64,000 nucleotides of DNA, from contig JAZGUH010000285.1 in assembly GCA_037893225.1 (NCBI GenBank), positions 1 to 64,000 of the forward strand, written 5' to 3'. This stretch comes from Hippasteria phrygiana (lineage: Eukaryota; Echinodermata; Asteroidea; Valvatida; Goniasteridae). The translations under genes were made by a program, and so were the position numbers. This document shows positions 11,676 to 24,583 of the stretch, piece by piece (within the stretch, counting starts at the first letter, position 1; each line of letters begins with the position of its first letter). The notes beneath the pieces were generated by a model that was not told where the DNA came from, did not search any database, and saw nothing but the letters and a program-made list of their open reading frames with translations.

Positions 11676-12044
11676 ACACCCAATATGACAACGCGCCCGC
11701 TCACAGCGCGTTGAAAACGCGCGAGTTTCTCGCTTGGAACAACACAATCCTCGCTCCCCACTCCCCTACCCGCCGGATTTGGCTTCCTGCGACTTCTTTC
11801 TGTTTCCCCAAATGAAGTTCAAGCTGAAGGGTCGCCGTTTTGACATTGTGGAGGAGATCCAGCGAGAATCGCAGATGGTGCTTGACGCGCTTACGGAACG
11901 GGATTTCCAGGGAGCGTTCCAAGCGTGGCAGGAGCGCTGGGAGCGGTGTATCGCTGCACAAGGGGATAGCGGCCAGATTTAAATCACGTACGGGTTTTGC
12001 TTGTTATAGGCGCAGTCTCGGAACTTTTTGATCGCACCTCGTAC
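11676..12044 (+). mobile_element. mariner transposon remnant, copy 1 (3' part)
   Basis: Only the C-terminal coding part and the right terminal repeat remain. A plus-strand frame encodes the mariner signature SCDFFLFPQMKFKLKGRRFD followed by VLDALTERDFQGAFQAWQ and WERC. The catalytic-region text before it (PYPPDLASCDFF) is the counterpart of the mariner YSPDLAPxDFFLF block. The right end is CAGTCTCGGAACTTTTTGAT CGCACCTCGTA. The left half is missing and the frame is shifted upstream, so it is dead. Other copies are at 19551-21212 and 50482-51379. Confidence 0.88.
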
Positions 12045-15000
12045 AGTGCACAAGTTTGTGTATTTAACACACGAAAAAATGGTTCGCTTTTTTTGGCAAA
12101 TTCCCCCCCCCCCCCATGCAGACTTGGGCAAGGGGAATATTTGCACCAGTATTTTAGATGGAACTTGTTTTGTGGTGAACAAAAATAATTGCCTTCCCCA
12201 AAAGATTGAAGAGATCTCAGAGCTTGTCATAATCTGACAGGCCAGCAATGGCAATCCAATCTGCTAGATATTGGAGATTGTAGGAGACATATTCCTAAAT
12301 GAAGCTTTCCTCAAAAGGCGATTTAGAGCCAGGCCGGTCCTCAAGGATGAGTAAAACGAGTCTGAGCGACTTTTCCGCTGGATTTGGGAATCCATCAATC
12401 CAGACAAATCGTATTAAAATGTCGGGTGAGCCAAATCCGTCACATCAGTCTGTGACAAGGAGCTCCTTGGGGGAGGGGGACTATACGTCACAAATGACGT
12501 AAGATTAAACTTGATGCCTCTTTCAATTTTGAGAATCAGATTTATTCATTTATTCAGCAGTCATGAAAAGACACCTCCATTAAAGCTGCAATGTCCGTAG
12601 TTTGGCTGAAAATTGCAATCCAATGGATTTTCTCCTATATTAAATGGAGGAAACTGAACGAAAAAAACAAACCGCTTAACTATGCAATCTATTGGGTCTC
12701 TATATCGCGTGATGATTGCCCTATATATTGTAAAATTACATTCAATCGATTTTGTTGGGGTGCAATGTCTCATTGGAAGCTCATAACCTCTAATGCTAAC
12801 AAATTAGCAATTATAAAAAACATGGACACAGCATCTTTAATTTTAAGTCTAATAAGTTTTTTTTTATCATTATTGATAATGTAATTTGCCTCCCACATTA
12901 TTTGAATTGAAATTAATGGAGCGCCCTCAACATCTGAAATTCAATGCCGGAAGAACTACGCCAACTATTGATATACCGTTTCCAACGGCCCGACTTTTCC
13001 GAGCCAAACTTTAGTCCCCGAAAATCTTTAGGCCTACGGCAATGATTTTCAGACAAACGTGTACGTGATTATATTCTAATGCTTTCCAACCGTAGCAATC
13101 TTAGGACGAACGCGTTTTGTAGCCAAATTCGGCGCCTTCAAGGTAATGAGGTTTTTAAGCAATATACCTTTTCTCAGATGCAAAATGTGCAAGCGCGCCT
13201 ACCTCACTCAACATCCTTTACAGAAAAATTGCAATCTGCTAAATACTACATCTTAACATAAACGTTTTACCATACGACATCACCATGGCAATCTATTCCT
13301 TTGAAGCCACGCATGCGTTTCTGGCAAGGAAACCATACGTAAAATGGGACGAGTATGACACGGGTTCAATCCACAAAAGACAAAAACACACCAGCTGCGT
13401 CCATTACCAAAGCAAAGGAGAAATTGGTGGCCTTTTTAGGCGAAATGGATATTCTAATTATAACAATACGATTATTGGTCCACAAGCCCATCGTAGCGCC
13501 ATCGTGGAAACGATATGGACTAAATGGTTTCCACCCATTCTTACTTGTAAATAGTTCTATTTTGTTTGTAGGTTGGGAAGAAAAGTCAAGAATCTATAGA
13601 GTACGTACCGAAGTCTGACGTCAGTTGGCGCGACAACCGGCTCCAAACAAATGGAGGTTTCGATTGTTCCTTTGTTAACCGTCCAGTCATGCAAACACAT
13701 TGACACAAAATAACAAAAGTATTCTGGCTCCAAACATTGCATTGACGTCATCACTTCGGTCCATGTCGACCTTGGAATAGCAATTTTTCAATTAAACCGA
13801 AATTGCATCTCATCCATATAATAGTTTATTATATCGGGCAACATTTTACACTGCAGACTTAAAGGGAAAAAAACAAAAAACAAAAAACAAATTGATTTGT
13901 TTCAATATGAAGGCTGACTGTTTATACAAATCTTACCAGTACCAATCCTCCTGATAAATATTCCCATCTGAAATGCTGTCAAGATCTCAATATAAAAAAA
14001 AGAAACGCATTGGCTTATTTCTATTTTCAAAAGAAGCACTTAATGACCGTTTACCAAACCACTGTTCAAACATCCCAATGGAATAACGGATTGTGTTCAA
14101 ACTTCCACAGGTTTCCTATTTTGATGTATTTTGCTGCAATTGTGCAGTCAGTAATCTACCAATGCCGTATCATACCTTTAAGACATCATGGATACTGAAG
14201 CTGTAAATGCAATGCCGAAGGCGAAAAAGAGGAAACATATGCCTGTTTAGCACCAAAACAGACTAAACGTACACAAATAACCGCATAGGCTGTACAGGAA
14301 TTCGCCGACGCCATTTTTACAGTGGTGCCGCGCTCGCGTGCAGGCTGCCCGCGTTCTTTAATTTGAGTCGCGTGCGCATTTTGGCAAGTTGTAAACACCC
14401 TGTTGGTCGAAGCTGCGTCGAGCGCGTGCGTCTAACACGCACGCGAGCGCCTCGCCACCGCAGTAAATGCTTCTAATTTTGGTCGCCGGATTAGTCTATA
14501 CGGGTAAAAATTCGGTTGTTTTAGCAATACATGTACTGTCTCCACAAACATGCGATCCCATATGCTAAATGGATTATACTAAACACACAGTCATAGACGC
14601 TGACAAAATAGGCAAACGTCATTTACTGCACTGTACGATTGTTGTTTGTGTGTTTGTGGGGGTGTTAATTTGACACCGCGGTGTTTGCACTGTACAGCTT
14701 CTACTGACAGGGAGGAGTTGATTTAGTTTAAAAGCTGCTATGTCCTTGTTCTGGCAAAAATGTTTTTCAACAAAGAAGAACATCACTTAGTACCGGTATA
14801 CTATGTATTTGGTGTACCTAAAATAAACAGTCGTGTTGTGGGCTACGCGTGAAAACGGAGATATATTAATATTACAGGAATGATAGTATAGCGCCCCACT
14901 CCTAGTACAAAAAATTTTACTTACTGTTAAAATCATATCGTCGGTCATTTTATTTGGCGGTATGTCTCATCGGAAGCTCAACGGTTTAACAAACTGGCAA

Positions 15001-15595
15001 TTTACTTTTTAAAATTGATTTCTCAAAATTGATTTTTTTTAAGGTGATACTTCCCAAAAGTACGGACATACAGCAGAAAAATATGGATATACTGGTCAGA
15101 AAAATGTCAAAACGATGAAACGCAATATTTATAAGCCTGCCTTTCCGTCACGTCAACATTAAAAGCGCCGTTCTTTTAAGCAAACGAATAGCCTTGAATC
15201 AAACACGAACCTTAATATGAAACAGTTAATAATGAACGCGCGTTAAATTAAATTGTGTAAGCACGTACGACCAAAATACGTGTTGTTCATACATAAACGA
15301 TCATTAAACACTGATACAAAGTGAATGCGTGGAAGGCAACAATAATATGTCGAGGCCTTGCTTTACAAATGAACCTCGAAGATTATCCATCACGGTTTAA
15401 TTTCAGCCAAGGAACCATGCAATCTATATACTGACAATCAATAAAAACGCATCACTTAACATTTCAGTCAAATTTGTAGCAGAATAATTTATACCATGTC
15501 ATTTAGGCTATATTATGTAATTCGTTGATCAACAACTTGTACGCATGTACATATATAATCCAGTTCAGTTTATTTTCACTCATAATAACCGTGCC
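12045..15595. other. intergenic sequence with diverged repeats
   Basis: No gene recognised. Positions 12103-12115 are a C13 run. Segments near 12700-12850 and 14930-15030 share a diverged motif (ATGTCTCATTGGAAGCTCA and ATGTCTCATCGGAAGCTCA), and 60745-60780 holds a further fragment. A 27-nt GC-rich inverted repeat (GCGCGTGCGT / ACGCACGCG) sits at about 14424-14450. Confidence 0.45.
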
Positions 15596-15727
15596 TTTAA
15601 TATACAAGCATGATGTTCGACAATTCATTATAAGGTTTCAGTTATTTTGAATCGTTCGAGTTTAATATACAAGCATGATGTAATGTCATTATAAGGTTTT
15701 CAGTTATTTTTTAATCTTTCGAGTTTT
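15596..15727 (+). repeat. tandem duplication, unit about 66 nt
   Basis: Two adjacent copies of a segment starting TTTAATATACAAGCATGATG and ending near CTTTCGAGTTT, with small indels. No coding potential seen. Confidence 0.8.
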
Positions 15728-18050
15728 AGAGGACGCTTTGTGTTTTAACAGAAAATTAGCATAAAACCAATATTTTGCACTTAATACCCACAATTGCTAC
15801 AAAGCTCCTTGAAGTTTATCGCCAACATGGAAATATCACTTTCTAATTGTAATCATGTCATACAAAATCATAGAGTGGGTTTTTTATGCAAATTATCCCC
15901 GAACACGGCTAAAAGCCACTCGAGGTGCGGAGCCACAAAAAGAAAAAGAATCAAAGATACAAGAGGTAGGAATTGATATTCCTCTTGAAGCAGGAAAGAT
16001 CGTAAGATGAAGGGTCTCTGTAATGTTGGTTGTCTTTATCGAGCTCGGAAGTACCTACCTCCTGATGCTATCCTTTACCTTTACAAGACATAATTATATC
16101 CTCTGATGGAGTACCAGTAGCCTACCGGTATACTGTTACCACATCTGGGCTGGTGCTTCTGCTTGTCATTTATCGTTCTTAGATTGGAGAAGAGTTAGGC
16201 TAATCCTTAAAATCACTCTCTACCCGGAGATCTGTTGCTACTCTAGTCTGTTCTACAGGTACTTCCATGGTTAATCTTCCCCCGGCTTGTCCTTCAGAAG
16301 AGGAATATTAATTCCTACTTCTTGCATCTTTTGATTCGTTTATTTCCCTTTGTAGGCCCTATAGTTCCATCCCTCGAGTGGCTTTTTGCCTTGTTTTGGG
16401 AAACTTGCATAAAAATGTGTTTGAACAATTTAAAGTTTAGAATTCAATACACTCTATGTTCATCTGCCATGCTCTCAAGTATAGTCAAGTATGAATCCTT
16501 CAGGTAAGCGCGCGTATCTTACTTTGAAATTGGGAATATAGAGTGGGCGACCTTTAATGAGGAAGTGAGGGTGTGCAAATTTAAACAGACAAACGAACAA
16601 AATTAGCATCAACATCTTTATTTGAAAAATGTTACAAACAAAAATTAAAATTGTATAAGCAACAGACGAGGCACTCCATAGAATGAGGCATCTATAGAAT
16701 TGGAAACTTCGCGGTTTATGTGTCATTCTGGAGTCAAATATACTCGGAATTGGTGCTTCCATTGCTCATTATGTGCGTAGCGGCGCTCCATCTTCGAGGA
16801 TTTGTATTTTTTGTATTTAATATAGAAATATTTATATAAAAATTTAAATTCGAGCGGATCCTCTATAGGCCTACTACCGCCTAAAGAGATTTAGGCCCAT
16901 TATATGGTACTGTGCCAGCATCGACCTGCTTAATTATTTCATGGCTCTGCTGAAAGTAAGTGGGTAATCTATAGCAGAACAAATTCTGCGCTAACGTTCA
17001 GCGTATTTCACAGGTTAGCAAGGAATTTTTGCCTTTGCGCATTGGTAGGCCCTACATCCCTTTAGGTCTCTGTTTTTACACAGTTAGCGCTAGCCTTGAC
17101 CAAGGCGTTGGGCAACGAGCACTCGCGATCCATTTTGGGGACCTGGTGGGAGCGGTAGACGGTCAAGTCTCTCTGTTCTGGGCCGGCTACAAGCGTAGCA
17201 CTTCCCTGTATGCGCAGTCGATACTGGTGTATACAAAACAGTCTTGTTGTACCATGCTAATTGTACACACGGGGCGTATTCCAAACCTCCGTTCTCGAGT
17301 GATCGAGTACAATGTTCTGGGGTTGCAGATTACGAATACCAAGTGCCGTGCAGAGTGCATCTGGGCGAAAAATCAAGATGGCAGTCGCCGTATGAAAAAG
17401 AATGCAAAATTCACGATCTTACGAAAATAATTGAAATCTTGGAACAGCAATAAAAATTGGCAAAGACAATCCCACTCCTGTGATCACGTAGGCCTAAAAT
17501 TTTATTTTTCTATATCATTTTATACTGTTCCTGAACTGAATGAGTGCTTCCAATTTTGCAAAAATTAATGGAAGTTCTGGGAGGGCCTAAATCCGCCATC
17601 TTTGTTCCTGACGTTCTTCATCTACTCCCCAATAAGTGTGGATTAAAAATCCTGTTCGTACCGTTCGCGGGTTGGTTCTCGTCATTCGAAACTCTGTTCG
17701 CGTGTTCATTCAACACTATAGAACGGGGTTTCGAATACTCACACAATGTGTACTGTATACTGTACCTGTATCGCGAAGCACAGAAATCGGCATGACGGAT
17801 TCTATGAAAGTGGCTCATTATCAGTTGTGTAGCCAAGTTCTTGTCAGAAGGGATAGCACGGCTATATTTAAGGGTAGTGATTCTTTTATACAGATTTTTG
17901 GGACCAAATTTTAAACTTTTCGTAAAAATGTGTCGCCAAAAAAAGCAGAATAGGGGGATTTCCAGTTTTTATGGGCGGCACTTAAAAAAGAGAGAACTTG
18001 AAAAAAAAGACAAAAAACCCCAAACCCCAAAACAAAAACACATTTCCAAT
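15728..18050. other. intergenic, nothing recognised
   Basis: Several open frames of 60-130 codons occur (for example 17029-17430), but none shows a known domain or supporting splice sites. Part of this stretch may be 3' UTR of the minus-strand gene ending at 18167; no poly(A) signal stands out close to that stop. Confidence 0.4.
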
Positions 18051-18076
18051 TTTCTACAGGGGGACAATGGTTACAC

Positions 18077-18143
18077 GGGGGGGGGGGGGGGGACGGAACA
18101 ATTGCCCCTCATGCCCCCCCCCCCCCCCTAGCTACGTCACTGT
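18077..18143. repeat. G16/C15 tracts with a hAT-like end
   Basis: A G16 run (18077-18092) and a C15 run (18114-18128) lie beside CTAGCTACGTCACTG, which resembles the right end of the element at 29790-30032. It looks like a small or truncated member of the poly-G MITE group, just downstream of the stop at 18167. Confidence 0.55.
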
Positions 18144-18166
18144 CCCTTATACCGACACCGTAGAAC

Positions 18167-18412
18167 TTAATGGTGATGTTCTTGCGGTTTCTGAGCCGTA
18201 GACCTCAGGCCCGGCGAGTAGCGCTGAATCTCCACCATCAACCCCTTCATCAACGATAAGGGAACATCGGATTGCAGGTGTACCTCTAGGACACTGCGGT
18301 TCCCCCACGGAGGCAAGACCACGCCCATAGATAACACCCGGGTATTCGTGACAATGGTCAGCTTGTCGCGTGGGTACCAGTACTTGGAGCACATGTCATC
18401 CTCATAACACAC
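18167..18412 (-). CDS. uncharacterised protein gene, exon 5 (C-terminus)
   Basis: Last exon of the five-exon minus-strand gene (37517 to 18167). It follows a TTTTCCCGTCAG acceptor in phase 0 and ends at TAA. It encodes 81 residues, starting VCYEDDMCSKYWYPRDKL and continuing with a beta-rich stretch (TIVTNTRVLSMGVVLPPWG) and an amphipathic segment (SLMKGLMVEIQRY), then a polar tail. The stop and the phase match to exon 4 are the main support. I do not recognise the family. The alternation of strands followed by a helix would fit the end of a GRAM/PH-like fold, but that is only an inference. Confidence 0.72.
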   Translation of the reverse strand: MCYEDDMCSKYWYPRDKLTIVTNTRVLSMGVVLPPWGNRSVLEVHLQSDVPLSLMKGLMVEIQRYSPGLRSTAQKPQEHHH

Positions 18413-18929
18413 CTGACGGGAAAACAATGCAGGTCAGTGTATTTATGTTTTTTATAGGTGGGGAATATAGACGAATATCCGATGAAGCCTTTATGCACAA
18501 GATGAATGTGGCCATAAGAGGGGCCGCCCACACCCGTAGAGTACGGTAAAGCAATACGCTCTGTACAGAGTGAACCTAAAAACACACGAAACCGAGCAAA
18601 AAAGGGTTAATATTCCAAAAATATACATGTCGTGGATATATCAATCATTGCATCATAAAGTGGGAGCTAGCTATACAACATTTCTTTTAATACCTATATG
18701 TCACAAGGATACAGTCACGGATGGCTAAGTTTCATTGTCCTTAAATCCATAGACAGAATTCAGAAAAGTCAGTCGTTTTGATTGAAAATGAACGGAACTC
18801 CTATTCCATGTCATGCTTTCTTTAATATATATAACCACGTCGTGACTAAATATATGTGTGGCCATTGTGCATGGAAGACATTGGCTTATGTAACTGTATT
18901 ACTGTAATAACTCTATTGTGGTAACCATT

Positions 18930-19241
18930 TACACTCTAAAACAGATTGGTTGAAAATAACCATTTGATTGGTATGTGTCCAACCAATGATATTGGTCGGT
19001 AACATACCAATCAAATGGTTATTGGTATGGTATGTGTCCAACCAATGATATTGGTAAATTTTTACAAAAATAATGGGTAAAATTGACCAATATCATTGTT
19101 TTTTTGGACCAATATTTGGATAAAATGACCAATATCATTGGTTATTTTGACCCGTTTGGTTAAAATTTACCAATATATTATTTGGACACATATCTACCAA
19201 TCAAATGGTTATTTTCAACCAATCTGTTTTTAGAGTGTATA
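18930..19241. repeat. TA-flanked MITE with ACACTCTAAAA ends
   Basis: The ends are TACACTCTAAAACAGATTGG and CCAATCTGTTTTTAGAGTGT followed by A, and the TA on each side fits a Tc1/mariner-type target. The interior is made of inverted and direct copies of ACCAATATCATTGG-like units and ATTTGATTGGTATGTGTCC, so nearly all of it can fold back. Confidence 0.85.
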
Positions 19242-19550
19242 GTGGGTACATGTATGTGCATTTATGATCATTCACAACAAAGGCTTCATCTTGGCAAGAT
19301 TAATTGAACAGTTAATTGAACAGAGGGTTTTCGTCGTCAAAACGTTCCACCAAACAGGAAGTTTGCAGGCAACTCAAGATGCATTCAGAGCGAACTTTCC
19401 TGATCGAGAGCCACCAGTAAAATCGACATAACAAATATCATAATGAAGAAATTGTGTTTTTTTTGGGTCATTTCCTGTTTTCCAGCAGTTGTATAGCGCC
19501 TACTTTATGATGGAATAATTGATATATCCATGACGTGTATATTTTTGGAA

Positions 19551-20009
19551 TACGAGGTGCGATCAAAAAGTTCCGAGACTGTTCCTGTTGCGAACGAACG
19601 AAGCGCAGCACAGTAATGTGTATAGCAGGTATAAGCAATAACTTTCGTATGTATTCCAAGTTACATCGCTTGATTAATATCAGCACCTGTGTTACACGCA
19701 TTTTTGTGATCACTGGTACGTGTATACGCATTTGCGATTTCACCATGGACCTGAAACTTGAGCAGAAGCAGCACCGTGTCGAAGTCTGCAAGGATCTCCG
19801 TCAACAAGAGCCCGCAGTTTCTAAGACCGAAGAAGGCGCGTCAGGTCAGGAGCGCAACCAAGAGCATGCTCATCGTTTTATTTGACATTCGCGGGGTTGT
19901 GCACCGTGAATTCCTCCCCAGGGTCAGACTGTCAACGCTGAGTTCTACTGCACCGTTCTGAGGCGTCTGAGGGAGAACATTAAGAAGTCGCAGGGAGCCC
20001 TCAAGGCTG
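19551..20009 (+). mobile_element. mariner transposon copy 2, 5' part
   Basis: The left terminal repeat GAGGTGCGATCAAAAAGTTC is followed by a broken transposase frame beginning MDLKLEQKQHRVEVCKDL, matching the N-terminal part of the copy at 50482-51379. The coding region is frameshifted after EEGASGQERNQEH. It is interrupted at about 20010 by a nest of MITEs and resumes at about 20807. Confidence 0.88.
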
Positions 20010-20038
20010 GTTTATAGTCGGTCGGCGATGGTCGCCTA

Positions 20039-20659
20039 CGGAAGCTTAAAGTGACCATCCACGTTTCCGCGTTTCTCTAATATATTTTTACAGAAAGATG
20101 GAATACTGAGATATTTCAGACGTCTTTCCACGATATCGTATCTCAGAAAGACGTCTTTCCATGATATTGTATCTGGGAAATCGTCTTTCCAAGAAAATCG
20201 TACCTCAGAGAGACTTCTTTCCATGATATCATATCTCGGAAAGACGTCTTTCCGAGATACGATTATCGTCAGGGGCGGATCTATAGCCTTTCATTTAGGG
20301 AGGGGTTGTACCCGCCTATACCGGTACAGTGTACAGTGTATGGACCAGCGGTATACTGGTAACAAGGATGTGGTATAGCATTGCTTATCACAACTTTGCT
20401 CAGCAGCCCGGAGGGGGAGGGAGGGGGAATTGCAACCCCCAAAACGCCCCCTCTAGATCCGCCCCTGATCGTGGAAAGAAGTTTCCAAGATACGATATCA
20501 TGGAAATAAGACGCCTTTCCGAGATACGATTATCGTGGAAAGACGTCTTTCCGAGATACGATTATCATAGAAAGACGTCTGAAATATCTCAGTATTCCAT
20601 CTTTCCATGAAAATCTATCAGAGAAACGCGGAAACTCGGATGGTCACTTTAAGCTTCCG
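20039..20659. repeat. TA-flanked foldback MITE, second layer of the nest
   Basis: The ends CGGAAGCTTAAAGTGACCAT and ATGGTCACTTTAAGCTTCCG are each flanked by TA (20037-20038 and 20660-20661). Arms of about 90 nt are followed by inverted arrays of a unit like GACGTCTTTCCGAGATACGA TTATCGTGGAA. It is split at its centre by the element at 20270-20467. Confidence 0.85.
20270..20467. repeat. CAGGGGCGGATC-type MITE, innermost layer of the nest
   Basis: It begins CAGGGGCGGATCTATA and ends TCTAGATCCGCCCCTG. It is flanked by a perfect 5-bp duplication ATCGT (20265-20269 and 20468-20472). The same terminal sequence and 5-bp duplications recur at 34595-34793 and 48062-48240. Confidence 0.88.
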
Positions 20660-20806
20660 TACCGCGACAGAAAATTGACGCGCGATCCTCTCACGCACAT
20701 AAAATATAGAACGTAAAGTTATTGTTTAAACGTTCTATATCTATGTGCGTGAAAGGATCGCGCGTCAATTTTATGTCGCGGCGACCATCGCCGACCGACT
20801 ATAAAC

Positions 20807-21212
20807 GGCCTGGCCTGCTGAACTGTGGCGCGCTGGCAATTTGGTGCTCCAATATGACAACGCGCCCGCTCACAGCGTGTTGAATACGCGCGAGTTTCTC
20901 GCCGGCAACAACACAACACAATCGTTGCTCCCCACCCCCCTACTCGCCGGATTGTTTTTTGGCTCCCTGCGACTTCTTTCTGTTCCCCAAAACGAAGTTC
21001 AAGCTGAAGGGTCGCCGTTTTGACATTGTGGAGGAGATCCGGAGAGAATCGCAGATGGTGCTTGACGCGCTCACGGAACGGGATTTCCAGGGAGCGTTCC
21101 AAGCGTGGCAGGAGCGCTGGGAGCGGTGTATCGCTGTACAAGGGACTACTTTGAAGGGGATGGCGACCAGATTTACACCACGAGCGGTTTTTGCTTGTTA
21201 TAGGCGCTGTCT
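20807..21212 (+). mobile_element. mariner transposon copy 2, 3' part
   Basis: Continues copy 2 after the MITE nest with CTGAACTGTGGCGCGCTGGC. It encodes the C-terminal transposase text APCDFFLFPKTKFKLKGRRF and VLDALTERDFQGAFQAW. Small indels break the frame, and the right terminal repeat is lost after TATAGGCGCTGTCTA. The element is inactive. Confidence 0.88.
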
Positions 21213-21429
21213 ACCTTTTTTTCTCGGTTTCGTTTTGTAGGTTCACCCATATGACTGGAAGCATAAGGGAGTTTCGCATTCCGTGGCCATCTTGAATTCA
21301 GCGCTACAGCTGAGAGAAACAAACCGGAAGAAATGTGCTAGAACGGGAATGTTGTTCCCCTCTAAAGTTAGCGCGACCTACAGAGGACTCTCAACTGCGC
21401 GTGCGCAATTGGAACGTGAAACAGCTTTT

Positions 21430-21562
21430 AGAGCAAGTTCGAGCGGCGACCATTTGTCGACCACTGGTCGATTTTGCCTGGTACCAACATGTATTTCCTA
21501 TACAGGTTGCCATGGAAAATCAACTAGTGGTTGACAAATAGTGGCCGCTTGAACTTGCTCTT
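21430..21562. repeat. inverted-repeat MITE of about 133 nt
   Basis: AGAGCAAGTTCGAGCGGCGA with TTTGTCGACCACTGGT at the left pairs with ACTAGTGGTTGACAAA and TGGCCGCTTGAACTTGCTCT at the right. Noncoding. Confidence 0.8.
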
Positions 21563-23825
21563 AATTGATTGTAGTCATACCGAAACATTGCATCACCCAA
21601 AGTTGGGGTTGACAGGAAGCCCCCAGCAATGGCCGCCTGTGTTGGACCAGTACAGCAGGTCAATAAACAAACACGGTCAGACTCGCTGCTTGCGCCGATC
21701 TGTTCACATTTCCCATCCCTGAAAATAATGTTCTGAAGAGCGCTTTGAGGGATTGTTACAACCTCATTCCAGAACCGTAAGCATGTAATTCTGAGAATTG
21801 TTTGATGAACAGCCCATGGAGCGAAGAGATTTTTTTTTTAAATGGACGCTTTACAAGTTGGGCTTCAGCACTATATATATTTTTTTCTTGGAGGGGAATA
21901 TTATCCAAATGTTTTTGTCACCCCTCCACCAAATAAAAAGATTTATATAGATTTATACTCGCTGTTTTTTCCAAGCGCTTGTTTAACACTGCTGTATATG
22001 GAACTCTATGTGTTAGGTGTACACTCCGTCTGGGACTCGCGTTTTGTATGATCGGAAACTATTTGGCCCAGTAAGAACGATTTTAGAGCCACGCAGTTGA
22101 GGATTGTAAAGCTAAGTATCACTAGTCCTTCAGAGATGAGCTTGTAATTCTGAGTATTTTGACTGAATTGCCCACGAGAATTGGCCCGATTTGGCCATAA
22201 AAAGGGGGAGAGGTGAGATGGTCTCATCAACGGTGGAAGTTACCCCACCTGGGTCTATAGGTCTGTAAATAATTTCTCTGGAATCTGTGAAAGAATAATC
22301 CTCAATTTAGATCTGGGCCCAGGGAAACCGTAGGGGTGGTAGGGTTGGCAATTCAAAATGTCGCCAACCCTGCGACCGCTCATCGTATCCCTTAGAGTTG
22401 ATAAAAAAAAAATAATAAAGTGAAGGGATTTCTTTAAAATGGACGTTGTGCAAATTAGGTTCAAGCCTTATACTTGTAGGTGTGGTCGTCCTGGGAGGGA
22501 AGTATGACTCAAAATTTATCGGACAACCCCATAAACGGAAGAGAAGGCAGTAGTTAGATGACGTCGAAGTCTATTCTGGTGCATATACAGCTTAGTTGCC
22601 TTAGAGAGTTGTATTTTTCCCATGCGTTAAATTCGAGTATTTTTCACTGATGTTTGTGGGCCTTCATCAGTCTAGGCCTACCATATATTGGTACACATAG
22701 CCTCTGTGACCCAACGACAAACACACGTTGTCAATATTTAACAACGCATTATAGATCATCCGGTATACTGAAAGCAATCCTCTCGAGATTCGACGAGTGT
22801 TATAATTTGAGAGGGGAAAGATAAGAACATTTAGACAAGATGTAACTCTTCCTATATATAGACCAGCCCGTCCGCGCGTCGCTGCAATTTAGAGTGGGTC
22901 TGCTTGGGGCAGATTTCCAACGTTGTATTACTTTGCCTTGATTCGAATTTCCACTGACTGATCGAAAAGGTAGGTCAATTATGATTCAAGCTATAGGGTG
23001 TTCAACAAAGTGCTTCATTTGATAGTTGAACCTGTTTTATCTCACAAGTTCCTGCTAAAAAAAAGGTTGTCGGATGTTTTAATCAAACAAGAACGAAAAA
23101 GAACGGTGTTTCGTTTTTATGATTTCAGATTTAATGGAAGGGAGCTTTGTGAATAAATGACATTCATTCCCTGAGACACCGGAACGTGTTGGTTGGAACG
23201 GCGTTCTTCTCAGAACCAACTCTTTTTTAGGGTAAACTTTAATATAGGGATTTTTGGGCCGTTACACAAGTGTGTCGACATTTTATGAAACTGCATACAT
23301 TTTCATGTTTAGGGAATCTCTTCCGTGTCCCAGTCAAATGCCCACTTAATTTCCTTTGGTGATTTCGAGATGCAGCGACGTTCGTCCAATCCCACCATTT
23401 TAATTGTTGCCACTAACAAGGCCGAATGCACGTAAAAGTGGTGCCTCAATTATCGAAAATGTCTTTCGACATCAACATCGACTTTTGTCATCGCAAATCC
23501 TTTATTGTGGCTGTTAGATTCCTAGTAAATACGATTTTGAAGCTCTTCCCGGGACTTTCAATGTTGAATGACCTTGTTTGTGGGGTTTCAGCCTTGTTAA
23601 TTATTACTACTTTTAATGGCTTTCCCTTTGTGCGTAAATGGGATTTCTGTTTTTTAATTAGATTTATATCTAGTACCCTTTATCTATTCGTTTTAAAGCG
23701 AGTTTTATGGTCGCAAAACACGTGCGACACAGCTACAATCAAAGTAAAAAGGGGAATTTTATAGAAACGATTATTTGCATTGCTGAGGAATATAAGTCAC
23801 CTAGAAGTATTTATGGCTGTTGATT
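21563..23825. other. intergenic, mostly unassigned
   Basis: Lies downstream of exon 5 of the minus-strand gene in plus-strand order, that is in intron 4 of that gene (18413-25481). The repeat shared with 1083-1215 is at 22245-22385. No other structure recognised. Confidence 0.4.
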
Positions 23826-24266
23826 GTGACCGGCTCTGCAAAAAGGGGTATTATGTCGCACTATTTGAAAACACACACAGGGCAGTTCTATGTGAAGCGG
23901 GAAAAAATCTTCACGTTAGTGATTTTTTTGTTTTTGGTTTGTTGGCTTCTGTTATATTTATATTTTCAGAATTTATTTTCAGAAACATTAATATTGATAA
24001 ATAAAGATGAAAAATAAATGTTGATAAAAATTACTTCTATCTTATTTCTTTGCACTTTTTGTGTTTAAAGGCCTGTATCTCTAAACGCACTTCCGTTAAA
24101 TTGGGAAAATAGGAGTATACAAATGTCAAGATATCTCGAGAATACAAAATGCCACAGGGGTCAAACCTACACCAAATTAAAGCTTAGGATGTGACAAATT
24201 CAACTATGTATATAACTCATTTTTCAAACTTTGCGACATAATAGCCCTTTTTGCAGAACCGGTTTT
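23826..24266. repeat. MITE with GTGACCGGCTCTGCAAAAAG ends, copy 1
   Basis: The left end TGTGACCGGCTCTGCAAAAA plus GGGGTATTATGTCGCA is mirrored at the right by TGCGACATAATAGCCC and TTTTTGCAGAACCGG. A related element spans 33774-34204. It lies in intron 4 of the minus-strand gene. Confidence 0.75.
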
Positions 24267-24583
24267 AATTTGGCAGCAAGCTTATGGACTTTTTATTTTG
24301 GTGTACATTCTTGAATCGTTTCATGGATTATCTTGGAAAATTGTACTAAACACAAAAACGTTCGATAGCTAATTTTAAAGGGGCACAAGACCTTTAAAAA
24401 ACAATATCGGGATTTTTAATATAAAATTGGCCACAAAAGATTACTATTGCGTCTATAAAGCAAAAACTTCACTTTATAATTAACCTTTAGAAAAACCTAA
24501 TGGCGTCAACTTCGATAACAACGTGGTTTTTCATTTGAAAATAGCCAGAAGAGATTTTTGTTACGTGCTAAAGTCAAACTAAG

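Larger units (their letters stand above)
20010..20806. repeat. hairpin MITE inserted in mariner copy 2 (outer layer of a nest)
   Basis: Perfect 27-nt terminal inverted repeats (starting GTTTATAGTCGGTCGGCGAT) sit at 20010-20036 and 20780-20806. Without its own insertion the element would be about 180 nt and almost entirely a hairpin: 20661-20780 folds through TTGACGCGCGATCCTCTCAC / GTGAAAGGATCGCGCGTCAA. Confidence 0.88.

Noticed and set aside
17029..17430. 133-codon plus-strand open frame
   Set aside because: No recognisable motif, overlapping open frames on the opposite strand and no convincing splice context.
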